DNA of 44,043 nucleotides from a virus: the IMG/VR virus record IMGVR_UViG_3300031643_000003, positions 1-44,043 of that record; one strand, given 5' to 3'. Made by a program: the position numbers and the translations under genes. This document shows positions 21,990 to 30,338 of this stretch, one piece after another. The number at the start of each line of letters is the position of its first letter. Positions within the stretch are counted from its first letter, which is position 1. The notes beneath the pieces are model-generated. The model was not told the origin of the DNA. It saw nothing but the letters and a program-made list of their open reading frames with translations, and ran no database searches.

Positions 21990-22976
21990 TCACTTCACGA
22001 AATGCAATAGCTTCTCGACCTTGAAGAGCGATTGAATTGCTTCGGTACTCGGCAAAATCCACTTGCCGATGCCCTGGGGATCGACGGGCTTTCGGTACTC
22101 TCCACCGCCCATGTCACGGAACCCGGCCGGAATTGACCCGAGTTCTTCGACGGCGATCTTGTCGATCTCGGCCATCGACGGCATGGGGCTATTCGGGTCC
22201 AGAGCCCATTCGATCTTCGCATCCGTCGCCCAAGCGTGCATACGCCGCACCGGAACGATGAAATTGAAGCCCTGAAGAGCCATGACACCCTGAGTCAGCA
22301 TACCGATGTAAGTGCCGTCGTCCTTCAGATACATGCCGCCGCCCGACGAACCGGGAAACGCGACCGCAGTAACCTGATCGAAGACCTTCTTACTCGCGCC
22401 GGAACCTTCCAAAAGGCGGCCAACCTGACTGAGAACACCTGTCGTATAGCTGTTGGCACCGAATTGACCGAGCAAACTACCGCAATGACTCAGATCAACG
22501 CCGACCGGCGGAATGTAGTTGTGGTCGCCGTGAAACTTCGCAGAGGTATCGAGTGGGTACGCATTCTTGAGGCGAATCATCAATACGGCCAAATCCTCAC
22601 CGTAATCAGCATCGCTATACTTGATAACCCGACAATCAAGGGTGGTCTCTCCGACCCGGCGGCCGTCTTGGTGACGCTCTGCGACGATCTGGGGGTCCTT
22701 GAACTCGACAAGAATCTTCATCTGGCCTTCAGCATCGACAACCTTGCGAATGGTGCGGAGACCATCCACAACGTGGCCGGCGGTCCACACGAACGTCACG
22801 GTGTCATTTCCGACTTGTCGCGTGACAAGCGTACCCGACCCTTGAGCGCGATCAGCCTTCACGGTAACGCTGATATTTTGCAGGTACTCAGGGACGGATG
22901 CCGAAGGTTCGACGGCGAACGTCGCCACTCCAAACGCGAACACGAGAAACAGGGTCAACAAAACACGGAACTTCAT
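21990..22976 (-). CDS. Secreted trypsin-like serine protease, 328 aa
   Basis: A signal peptide (MKFRVLLTLFLVFAFGVATF, cleavage likely near AVEP) precedes a chymotrypsin-fold domain. Catalytic triad: His68 (WTAGHVVDG), Asp128 (GEDLAVLMI) and Ser211 (FPGSSGGGM). The fold resembles HtrA-like trypsin domains, but no PDZ domain is seen in the C-terminal 110 residues. The ATG at 22976 has GGAGGTGCTTCCC upstream. An exported protease in a replication-gene region is unusual for a phage; it may act in the periplasm. The hairpin at 21942 follows it. Confidence 0.9.
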   Translation of the reverse strand: MKFRVLLTLFLVFAFGVATFAVEPSASVPEYLQNISVTVKADRAQGSGTLVTRQVGNDTVTFVWTAGHVVDGLRTIRKVVDAEGQMKILVEFKDPQIVAERHQDGRRVGETTLDCRVIKYSDADYGEDLAVLMIRLKNAYPLDTSAKFHGDHNYIPPVGVDLSHCGSLLGQFGANSYTTGVLSQVGRLLEGSGASKKVFDQVTAVAFPGSSGGGMYLKDDGTYIGMLTQGVMALQGFNFIVPVRRMHAWATDAKIEWALDPNSPMPSMAEIDKIAVEELGSIPAGFRDMGGGEYRKPVDPQGIGKWILPSTEAIQSLFKVEKLLHFVK

Positions 22977-23009
22977 GGGAAGCACCTCCAGTTTAGAGAA
23001 AGAAAGGGG

Positions 23010-24980
23010 TCATGCAGCCAAGTCCACAACTGTGAATTCGTCCGTGCTGCTCGGACTATCCCACTTGATGTTGCCGAGAGCCTCTCCCAACGACATCAAC
23101 TCTAGGCGTCGGTTTGCATTGATAACATCCAACACACGCTCATCTGACGGCAAATGAATGAGATCAACGATCCAACAACCCATATTCTCATCCATCCCCA
23201 ATCGGTGGATTCGATCAGCCGACTGGACACGGTATTCAGGCTTCCATGAGTTGGACCAATAGACAGCCATTCTGGCTTCAGTGAGTGTCAAACTCATACC
23301 GCCACTTTCAGGGTGCGCGACATAAGCAACACGCGGATGCGCGAAATTGGCCCAGTAATCCAACGGCTCCTCATCTTTGACAATCTGTCCAGCGTGTGTC
23401 GTGACGTGGTAACCCCGTCCGTCGCATCGCACTACATCCCAACCTTCTTCGTGGCAAAGTCGCTCGCACCGGTCAACAGACCCAGTGAATCCCGCGAAAA
23501 TCACAATGCGACCTTGTTCTTCATTCTCCTCCAAAAGCATCTTGAGCGCTTTGTCTTTTGGGCACGGCACCTCGTTTGTCTGGCGAACGTACTTGGGCAT
23601 CTCTTGTGTACCGTTGCAAGCGGGACACGTGATCTCTGTTTTCTGGAGCCGGCTCACCAATTCTGGGTCCAACAAGTCAATAGCCTGGTAAGTCCGATCT
23701 GTGTCATCGGGATCAAACCACTCTGCAATTTTCCCTTCGACACAATGAGTACAGCGCGAAGTTCCTTCCCTCACTTCACGATACTGAAATCCATCACTCA
23801 ATTCACGCAACAGTGTCATTCCTGTTACAGCGTTTGGTGACGAAGACGCTAGGGCTTGCGCCACGCGCAACGTACTTGGATGCGGCTTGCAGTAGATGCG
23901 GCGATAACGCTTCTCAGGCAAATCGAGACAGTCTTTCTTGTGCTTAATGACGACCAGCCCCTTCAATCGACGAGGGAGAAGAGCGACTTCATTAACACTC
24001 GGCTCGAACTTGTGAAAGTCACTCGGGTCCTCACACAAGTCAGCCTGATGATTCGGATGGTCTTCAAATTGACCGCACTCGTGACATTTCTTCTCATTGT
24101 CTCGCCACCCCTCGACCTTGTTGACAGCCACGCCACTATCAAACTGGTGCAACTTCAAAAACGAAAGTCGAGCACGAAATGACTTATCACTACCCTCGGC
24201 CAAAAATCCTGGATAAGCAACTTCAGCCTGAGCCCACCAATCCACAGGTGTCTTAGGCGACGGTGTACCTGACATAAGAATCACGTAACCCTCGGGTCCG
24301 TGAATCGAACGAATCAAGTTTGCTATCTTGTAAGCGGCTTGGGTGCGCTGTGCTGTCCACGTCTTCAACTTGGACGACTCGTCAAAAACTATCCCATCTG
24401 GGATAGGATCGCCAGGTCGCCAACTATCCATACGCGCCTTGAGCCGGTCATACGTCATAAACTTGACATTAAACAAGTCGAATGGAAAACCCCATTTCCG
24501 GAACTCGCGTTGGATGTTTGGAAGACTGGTTTTTGGTCCAACCCACCACCACTCTGTTTTACCTGATCGTTCAATCACTTCTTGAGCCGATAGTGTTTTG
24601 CCGACGCCCATCTCGGCAGCCCAAATTTGATAGTGATACGTAAGGCCAGCATCCGTCATATCCTTTTGATGTGCTTTCAGCGGCCGAGTATACTCGTGCA
24701 AAATCAAAGGACAGTCAAACGGTGCGTAGATATTTTCTCCCGCCAGGTAACGCATTGACATCCAATTTCGTTGACAATCCTCAATGGACCACATGCGACG
24801 AGGGTTCTCTTCATCGTAGCCATGATACTTCGCGCCGCGCATCGCTTTGATTTGATCCTTAAATGCAAAGTCGCTCTTTACAAAGAGAATACGGCCATTT
24901 GACACTTCAAATATGACCTGCGCCTGGCGCTTACGCCCGAGATTATCTCGCTTGATCCATTTCATTGATTGAAGTGCCAT
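23010..24980 (-). CDS. SNF2-type superfamily 2 helicase/ATPase, 656 aa
   Basis: Motif I EMGVGKT (about 123-129), motif II FDESSK (about 199-204), motif III SGTPSPK, a C-terminal RecA-like part with VIFAGFTGSVD, GGMSLTLTEA and RVQSADRIHRLG (motif VI). Zinc-like insertions CHECGQFEDHPNH and CTHC...CPACNG lie between or after the lobes. Phage SNF2 proteins remodel DNA during replication or recombination. The ATG at 24980 overlaps the upstream stop (TAATG). Confidence 0.93.
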   Translation of the reverse strand: MALQSMKWIKRDNLGRKRQAQVIFEVSNGRILFVKSDFAFKDQIKAMRGAKYHGYDEENPRRMWSIEDCQRNWMSMRYLAGENIYAPFDCPLILHEYTRPLKAHQKDMTDAGLTYHYQIWAAEMGVGKTLSAQEVIERSGKTEWWWVGPKTSLPNIQREFRKWGFPFDLFNVKFMTYDRLKARMDSWRPGDPIPDGIVFDESSKLKTWTAQRTQAAYKIANLIRSIHGPEGYVILMSGTPSPKTPVDWWAQAEVAYPGFLAEGSDKSFRARLSFLKLHQFDSGVAVNKVEGWRDNEKKCHECGQFEDHPNHQADLCEDPSDFHKFEPSVNEVALLPRRLKGLVVIKHKKDCLDLPEKRYRRIYCKPHPSTLRVAQALASSSPNAVTGMTLLRELSDGFQYREVREGTSRCTHCVEGKIAEWFDPDDTDRTYQAIDLLDPELVSRLQKTEITCPACNGTQEMPKYVRQTNEVPCPKDKALKMLLEENEEQGRIVIFAGFTGSVDRCERLCHEEGWDVVRCDGRGYHVTTHAGQIVKDEEPLDYWANFAHPRVAYVAHPESGGMSLTLTEARMAVYWSNSWKPEYRVQSADRIHRLGMDENMGCWIVDLIHLPSDERVLDVINANRRLELMSLGEALGNIKWDSPSSTDEFTVVDLAA

Positions 24981-25507
24981 TATCGTCCTCGCTTGTCTTC
25001 GAGTAGATAGGTCACCTGATCCGAAGCCGATCGTCGCCGGCAATCCGTCCAGAGATTGATATTCTCATCACAAAACAAACCGTGAATACGGTTGTAGGCA
25101 AATCGCACAGTTGGTTCCGTGTCATTACTGGAGCCAGCCATCACTGCCAATTTCCATTGCGCCAAGTTTCCAGTCACAACAGCAGCCAAAACACCACGAG
25201 CCGTTGTCTCAGCAATCACGAATGGCATCCCAGAGGCACACTCCAGAATATCCATCATGTCTTCTTCAGTTGCCACAATAAAGACGCTAATGCTAACATG
25301 TGGCAAGAGCTTCGGATTCAATTCAACTCCGGCCTTGGGGTCACGCATAGCGCCTAAACAACTAAGGAATCGCGTGGCTGGCGACAATCGCATCCCGGAC
25401 CCATCGGCCGCCGTCCCTGGACTGTGACCCAATACCTTCAAAGCCACTCCCAAAAAAGTGGGGAAATCAATATCGGGACGGTGAATGATGATGACTTCTG
25501 GTTTCAT
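24980..25507 (-). CDS. Unknown protein, 175 aa
   Basis: No family recognised. It begins MKPEVIIIHRPDIDFPTFLG and has alternating strands and helices (HVSISVFIVATEEDMMDILE; PFVIAETTARGVLAAVVTGN), suggesting an alpha/beta fold. It is the first gene after the tRNA-like RNA at 25532 and is coupled to the helicase gene. The VTGNLAQWKLAVMAG segment may be a helix near an active site, but there are no known catalytic motifs. Confidence 0.65.
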   Translation of the reverse strand: MKPEVIIIHRPDIDFPTFLGVALKVLGHSPGTAADGSGMRLSPATRFLSCLGAMRDPKAGVELNPKLLPHVSISVFIVATEEDMMDILECASGMPFVIAETTARGVLAAVVTGNLAQWKLAVMAGSSNDTEPTVRFAYNRIHGLFCDENINLWTDCRRRSASDQVTYLLEDKRGR

Positions 25508-25531
25508 ATTCTCGTGTAAACGCTAAAGAAA

Positions 25532-25624
25532 GAATGCTGCCGGGGCTCGAACCCGGGACCCACAATGCGTTCGCAATACGTAGCTTGCAGTTTTAGCTCG
25601 GTGGCGGCTCCTGCCCAGCATTCC
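25532..25624 (-). ncRNA. tRNA-like RNA with the same acceptor stem as the YrlA-like RNA
   Basis: Minus strand: GAATGCTG at the 5' end pairs with CAGCATTC at the 3' end (8-9 bp), identical to the acceptor of the RNA at 3771. A perfect T arm CCGGG-TTCGAGC-CCCGG follows the standard spacing. The D arm is not canonical (GCAG...CTGC around a 20-base loop is possible). A candidate anticodon arm TACGT-ATTGCGA-ACGCA has one mismatch and would present TGC (Ala), leaving an over-long variable region. It could be a degenerate tRNA or a YrlA-like tRNA mimic; CGAAG is absent. Candidate promoter C lies 14-48 bases upstream. Confidence 0.6.
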
Positions 25625-25637
25625 AGTGTTATCTCCA

Positions 25638-25672
25638 CCCTTTAGATTGACAAAACGGCCTCGATACCGCCA
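25638..25672 (-). promoter_or_regulatory. Candidate promoter C of the three-site class
   Basis: Minus strand: TGGCGGT (25666-25672), 16 bases, CAATCTAAAGGGTGG. It lies between the stop of the gene at 25685 and the tRNA-like RNA, so that RNA would start about 10 bases after the predicted initiation point. Confidence 0.65.
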
Positions 25673-25684
25673 GAATTTCCGGAA

Positions 25685-26434
25685 TTATCGGACTCTGGCT
25701 TCGGGGTCGTCGTCAAGGGTGCTTCCATCCTGGACCACGGCGGCACCTTCCCGCTTGACATCCAGGAACTTTCTGATCTGATCGGCGATCACTTCCGTTG
25801 GAGGCAACTTGGTAAACGGCGTCGAACACTTGACAGCAACCGGCACGTGCCAAGACCACTGCCCCTTCTCGACTAGCCGCGATTTCAACGTCAATGGAAT
25901 CGCGTTGTGCGGCACCTGATCGCCCAGCATTTCCGGGTTAGCGTCGATCATGGCCTGCGTAAGTGGTAAGTTGGCATAGATACGCTTGGCTTCCGTCCGG
26001 GCCGACTTCGTGCCGCAAAAGAACTCCAAGAACTGACCGGTGCTGCGCTCGAAAACGAGAAAGCTGGGGCCATACATACACCCACTTTCCTTCTCGGCCG
26101 ACTGAGCTTGAATACGCGCAAACTCAGGGTCCTTCAGATCATAGACAGCAACGATGTTGTCCTTGTCCTTCAAGTCGATGGCCTTGGGCCTACGAGCAAG
26201 CGGAAGAATGTCGATCTCGTCGCCGAGATCAGTAACCTCGTCGTCTGAAACCGGAATTCCATAATTACCGGGGCCGACGAGTTTCTTGTTGATAGCCTTG
26301 CCCTTCGTGTAGAGTTGCAGGCGAGGCAGAAAGTCCGAGGACTTGGCGATTGCGTCGAAATCCATATCGGACCCAATCTGTGTGGATGGGAGTTGAGTCA
26401 AATCAACCGGGACCAGAGCATTCTCATCAGGCAT
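25685..26434 (-). CDS. Unknown protein, 249 aa
   Basis: No confident family. The acidic N-terminus precedes FLPRLQLYTKGKAINKKLVG, a segment found in phage proteins of unknown function located with replication genes. The middle is beta-rich and the end is acidic (STLDDDPEARVR). An ssDNA-binding or replication-accessory role is conceivable given its place between ParB-like and helicase genes, and the acidic tail recalls ssDNA-binding proteins, but no OB fold can be shown. AGGTGTTTCA precedes the ATG. Confidence 0.65.
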   Translation of the reverse strand: MPDENALVPVDLTQLPSTQIGSDMDFDAIAKSSDFLPRLQLYTKGKAINKKLVGPGNYGIPVSDDEVTDLGDEIDILPLARRPKAIDLKDKDNIVAVYDLKDPEFARIQAQSAEKESGCMYGPSFLVFERSTGQFLEFFCGTKSARTEAKRIYANLPLTQAMIDANPEMLGDQVPHNAIPLTLKSRLVEKGQWSWHVPVAVKCSTPFTKLPPTEVIADQIRKFLDVKREGAAVVQDGSTLDDDPEARVR

Positions 26435-26481
26435 TGAAACACCTCATACTGGGGATCAGGAAACAGGAACCAGAAACCAAA

Positions 26482-27372
26482 CTAGCGGCCTTTCGACCGA
26501 CAAACAACACGTTTCTTCAAGCGCTGAAGAATCTTCACACGTTGGCGTTGTACACTTTCAGGGTCCATGTGAATAGCCCATTTCAAAGCAGCATACCAAG
26601 ATTCAATCGGCGTTGGACTCGTAGACGCAACAGCCAACGGACCAACTTGTTGTTGATTGATCTCTCCAAGAAGCTCAGTCAATGTTCGCATGTATGGACG
26701 TGGTTCAACATTTAGCAACTGTGCTCGCAATGATCCAGTACCAATTTGAGCCCTGTACTGGCGCATGGTTGACATCACAAGAGCTTTGAACTCCCTCAAA
26801 GGCAGTGTCATCGCATCAGTCGCATATTCCTTCCACAAGCGGCGAGGAAGTCTTGAAAGATAATACGCGGCCTCCAACGGTAACTCGCCACGATCAATCG
26901 CTCTCCTGTACACAAGCAAACGAGACAGCATCGCCATACCTAACATCTTCCGAATCCACGCTCCATTCTTGTGGAGAAGCTGACAAATTTCAGCCTGAGT
27001 CATTCCTTCTTTGTCTCGCAGGAGCCGACGAATTTGTCTAGCATACTCAGATGGGCGAGTCGCAAAACGCGCTGCATTAGCCGTGATTTGCATCGCCAAA
27101 ACATCCTTGTCAGAAAGCCCAAACTTCACGATGCAAGGCACCATGTTAATCCGTATCTCACGAGCGCAAGTAACGCGCCACCGCCCATCAACAACCTCCA
27201 ATTTCCCAGGCTGCCTTTGCGACGGCCGCACGCAAATCGAGTTGAGAAACCCGAGTCTAGCGAGCGAGTCCCTCAATTCAACGTACTCAACGCTCTGTTG
27301 CTCCACTTCTCGAAGAACGAGCGGCGGGTCGATCAAATCAGTGATCGGGACAAGTCTGAATTCGTCAGCCAT
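26482..27372 (-). CDS. Second ParB-like protein, 296 aa
   Basis: The N-terminal ParB domain has LEVVDGRWRVTCAREI (box equivalent to GxRR, about residues 57-72) and TANAARFATRPSEYARQI (about 97-114). A helix-turn-helix follows (GMTQAEICQLLHKNGAWIRK, about 122-141). The GRW instead of GxRR changes the usual nucleotide-binding arginines. It is the first gene leftward from the inverted-repeat control region and could act on it. Unlike the other ParB-like protein (10735), the C-terminus is long and Arg/Lys-rich. Confidence 0.85.
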   Translation of the reverse strand: MADEFRLVPITDLIDPPLVLREVEQQSVEYVELRDSLARLGFLNSICVRPSQRQPGKLEVVDGRWRVTCAREIRINMVPCIVKFGLSDKDVLAMQITANAARFATRPSEYARQIRRLLRDKEGMTQAEICQLLHKNGAWIRKMLGMAMLSRLLVYRRAIDRGELPLEAAYYLSRLPRRLWKEYATDAMTLPLREFKALVMSTMRQYRAQIGTGSLRAQLLNVEPRPYMRTLTELLGEINQQQVGPLAVASTSPTPIESWYAALKWAIHMDPESVQRQRVKILQRLKKRVVCRSKGR

Positions 27373-27400
27373 TGCGGCGCTTCCAACTGGCTATGAAACC

Positions 27401-27603
27401 CTCTTCATTCATAATACACCCGAAAACGGCGTGTTTGTGACCGACATTTTCAACAAAATCCGAAAAATCGGCGCAAAGCGCCAAGTGTTGCAGAATTGTA
27501 CACTCTTTTGAGGGGTAAAGTCCTAACCCGGTAAGAATCTTCGGATTTTGACGAAAATATCGGTCACAAACCTGCCAGTTTTGGGTGTATTATGAATGAA
27601 GAG
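27401..27603. promoter_or_regulatory. Divergent control region built on a 64-base inverted repeat
   Basis: 27401-27464 is the reverse complement of 27540-27603 with 56 of 64 positions identical and no gaps. Each arm reads outward TTCGGATTTTG, GAAAAT, TCGGTCACAAAC, then GGGTGTATTATGAATGAAGAG close to the gene start. Thus the same promoter and operator face left to the ParB-like gene and right to the primase-helicase. TATTAT is a plausible -10. The ATTTT-N3-AAAAT dyad and TCGGTCACAAAC are operator-like. The 75-base centre contains a small hairpin GGCGC-AAA-GCGCC (27470-27482). An origin of replication is also possible. Confidence 0.8.
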
Positions 27604-27638
27604 ACAATCGCTACCATTCGATCTACCGGAGTTTGCCC

Positions 27639-30338
27639 ATGCCGACAGTGACGGAAGGGATTCGGCGCTTCCTGGAGGCCCGTAAAGCCACTCTGCCCGG
27701 CGCTGATCTTCTTGACAGATACCTTCGTTGGGGCCCCGAGAACCTCGAAACACAGGTCAATGCGGCAGCAGATGGCGGGGACCCTGTTGAAGGCCGGCGC
27801 AACACTTGGACAGATGGAACCTGCAACTGGTTTCATATCCGCGTCCCCAAGAATTCCATGACCGTGCCGGAGTGGAATGATTACGAGCTACGTTGGGCAC
27901 CGGAAGAGCACGCTGAAGCGATCGGTAGCACCGGCTGGGACTGGATAGCTCTCCGATCTCGGTGGGTCGGCTTCGACTTTGACGAGATCACCAGCCACGC
28001 CAAAGGTGTCGGTGTAAACGATGAAGAATTGGAGCAAGTGAAAGAAGCCGCCGAGGCCCTCGATTATGTCGAAGCCAGACTGAGCACAGGTGGAGGCGGT
28101 ATTCACCTCTACGTCCTCTTCGACGAAGAAGGAATCCCGACAGCAAACCACACCGAGCACGCCGCCCTGGCCCGATGTATCCTTGGCATGATGTCGGCCG
28201 AGGTTGGCTTTGACTTCGCCAGTGCAATTGACTGCTGTGGCGGCAACATGTGGCTCTGGCACCGGAAAATCACCGACGACAATCAGGGCCTTTTGCTGTT
28301 GAAATCGCCAACCAAGGTTATTGGAGTCAAAAACCTACCTACCAATTGGCGCGATCACATTGCTGTCGTAACTCGCCGGGCCAACAAGATCAGACTACAA
28401 GGCGTCACTGATGAAAATCGTGATCCCTTCGATGAGCTTGCATCAGCCCGTCGCATCATCCCGCTTGACGAAACACATAAAGCCACCATTGATGCACTCA
28501 TGGAGACCGGATGCTCAACAATTTGGGTATCCGATCATCATCTTCTTCAGACGCATACCAAGGCTCTCGCAACACTGATGGACGACGCTCAAACTCGTGC
28601 CAAACTCAATCTCATCGGACACTTTCAAACCAATAGTCCTGGCAAAGACCCTGGTACTCCCAACTGTTTTCTCTTCCCTTTAAGTAAGGGCGGTTGGCGC
28701 GTCTATCGCTTTTCTCCCGGTATCACCGAAGCCGACACTTGGGTACAAGATGGAGCCGGTTGGACAACCTGTTACTTCAACAGATTGCCAAATGTTGAAA
28801 CTGCTTGTCGTGCCTACGGTGGTCAACGAGTTGAAGGTAAACCTCAGTATGCTTTTCCAGATGGCGAAAGTGCTATCAAAGCGGCTGAGGCACTAGGTCA
28901 AAAACTCGACATAGCTCCAGCGCTGCGCAACCGTCCAATCGAACTCAAAGTCAACAAAGGCTATCTCACTGTCTATTTGCAAAAAGACAAGGAAGATGAG
29001 CCCGCTAAAATGAGAGGTTGGATTGACAAGCGAGGGCATTGGATCAAAGACTTAGACAAGCGACTCGAACCTGACGATACAAGTGATCTCGGAGAAATAG
29101 ATTACGACAGCTTCTTGCGTTGTATGCGGTCGCCCTCTGGTGAAGTTGCCGTATGGATGTACCTCACAAGACAGGGAAATTGGTCGAGTACCAGTGGCGG
29201 ACATATCAAGTACACTTTGCAAAGCAAGGGACAGACCAAGGCTGATGCTGAAGTAATTATGGGAAAATGCGTCGTCAACCCGTGGCAAATCATCTGCCAA
29301 CCTTTCCAAGATGAGTATCCGGGCGGTCGATGTTGGAATCAAGGCGCACCACAACTCAAGTACGTTCCAGCACAGTTACAAGACGATGAAGAACCGCATC
29401 ATCCTCATTGGGACATGATCCTCAAGCACGTCGGAACTGAACTGACACCGGTACTCAAAGAGCACGGCTGGGCTCGACAGTATGGCATTACAACAGGCGC
29501 ACATTATCTTTTGCTTTGGATCGCATGTCTGTTTCGAGAGCCATTTTCCCGGTCACCATACATCTTTCTTCATGGCAATGAAAACTGCGGAAAGTCAATC
29601 TTCTACGAGTCAATTCAACTGCTGATGACAAGAGGTGTCATCAATGCCAGCAAAGCAGTCTCTACTCCAAGCGATTTCAATGGCGAGCTAGCCGGAGCCG
29701 TGCTCTGTTACATTGAAGAAATCGACTTGTCGCACCACAAGGTTGCTTTACCACGAATCAAAGACTGGACAATGGCAGAATACATGCTAATTCGCCAGAT
29801 GCGGAAAGACGCTTATCATCTGCCCAACACAACCCACTGGGTTCAGGTTGCCAATCACCGCGAATACTGTCCAATCTTCGGCGGCGATACACGAATCACT
29901 GCCATTCAAGTTCCCGACTTGATGCCTAAGCAAGAGATTCCAAAAGATGTGTTGAAAAAGCACTTGCAGGAAGAGGCCCCTCATTTTCTCTACACACTCC
30001 TGAATATCACAATTCCACCAGCCATCGGGCGACTCTGCATCCCAGTAATTGAAACGTACAGCAAACGCGATGCAATTGAACTCAGTCGCACGAGCCTCGA
30101 AGAATTCGTCGCCACACACTGCAAAAGAGAAGAGGAGCAGCAAGTCAATTTTGCTGTCTTCTACGATGCTTTCATCAAATGGCTACCAACAGAAGAACGG
30201 ACTTCCTGGTCGATTGCGCGAGTCTCAAAATTCCTAAAATGGGAACGAACACTCGACAAAGGTTCGCGCTACCTTAACAATATGATTCTACTTGATTCGG
30301 AGGCGGCAAATGGCCAAAAAGAAGAGCACGCAAGATAA
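27639..30338 (+). CDS. Primase-helicase (D5-like SF3 ATPase), 899 aa
   Basis: Likely primes and unwinds DNA at the fork. The N-terminal 250 residues resemble an archaeo-eukaryotic primase-type domain: WVGFDFDEI (about 108-116) with acidic metal ligands, and STGGGGIHLYVLFD (about 152-165). The C-terminal SF3/D5-like ATPase has Walker A HGNENCGKSIF (about 645), Walker B LCYIEEIDL, and NHREYCPIFGGDTRI as the sensor or motif C region. GGAG lies 7 bases before the ATG at 27639; an upstream TTG is less likely. It is the first gene of the plus-strand operon. Confidence 0.88.
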   Translation: MPTVTEGIRRFLEARKATLPGADLLDRYLRWGPENLETQVNAAADGGDPVEGRRNTWTDGTCNWFHIRVPKNSMTVPEWNDYELRWAPEEHAEAIGSTGWDWIALRSRWVGFDFDEITSHAKGVGVNDEELEQVKEAAEALDYVEARLSTGGGGIHLYVLFDEEGIPTANHTEHAALARCILGMMSAEVGFDFASAIDCCGGNMWLWHRKITDDNQGLLLLKSPTKVIGVKNLPTNWRDHIAVVTRRANKIRLQGVTDENRDPFDELASARRIIPLDETHKATIDALMETGCSTIWVSDHHLLQTHTKALATLMDDAQTRAKLNLIGHFQTNSPGKDPGTPNCFLFPLSKGGWRVYRFSPGITEADTWVQDGAGWTTCYFNRLPNVETACRAYGGQRVEGKPQYAFPDGESAIKAAEALGQKLDIAPALRNRPIELKVNKGYLTVYLQKDKEDEPAKMRGWIDKRGHWIKDLDKRLEPDDTSDLGEIDYDSFLRCMRSPSGEVAVWMYLTRQGNWSSTSGGHIKYTLQSKGQTKADAEVIMGKCVVNPWQIICQPFQDEYPGGRCWNQGAPQLKYVPAQLQDDEEPHHPHWDMILKHVGTELTPVLKEHGWARQYGITTGAHYLLLWIACLFREPFSRSPYIFLHGNENCGKSIFYESIQLLMTRGVINASKAVSTPSDFNGELAGAVLCYIEEIDLSHHKVALPRIKDWTMAEYMLIRQMRKDAYHLPNTTHWVQVANHREYCPIFGGDTRITAIQVPDLMPKQEIPKDVLKKHLQEEAPHFLYTLLNITIPPAIGRLCIPVIETYSKRDAIELSRTSLEEFVATHCKREEEQQVNFAVFYDAFIKWLPTEERTSWSIARVSKFLKWERTLDKGSRYLNNMILLDSEAANGQKEEHAR

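Noticed and set aside
20600-23105. Long plus-strand open frames opposite the phosphoesterase and protease genes (for example 21021-21869 and 22236-23105)
   Set aside because: They lack ribosome binding sites, have odd Arg/His/Ser composition and lie exactly antisense to genes with clear catalytic motifs, so they are shadow frames.
27640-28262. Minus-strand open frames inside the primase-helicase gene
   Set aside because: They are antisense to a protein with recognisable primase and ATPase motifs and have no start signals.
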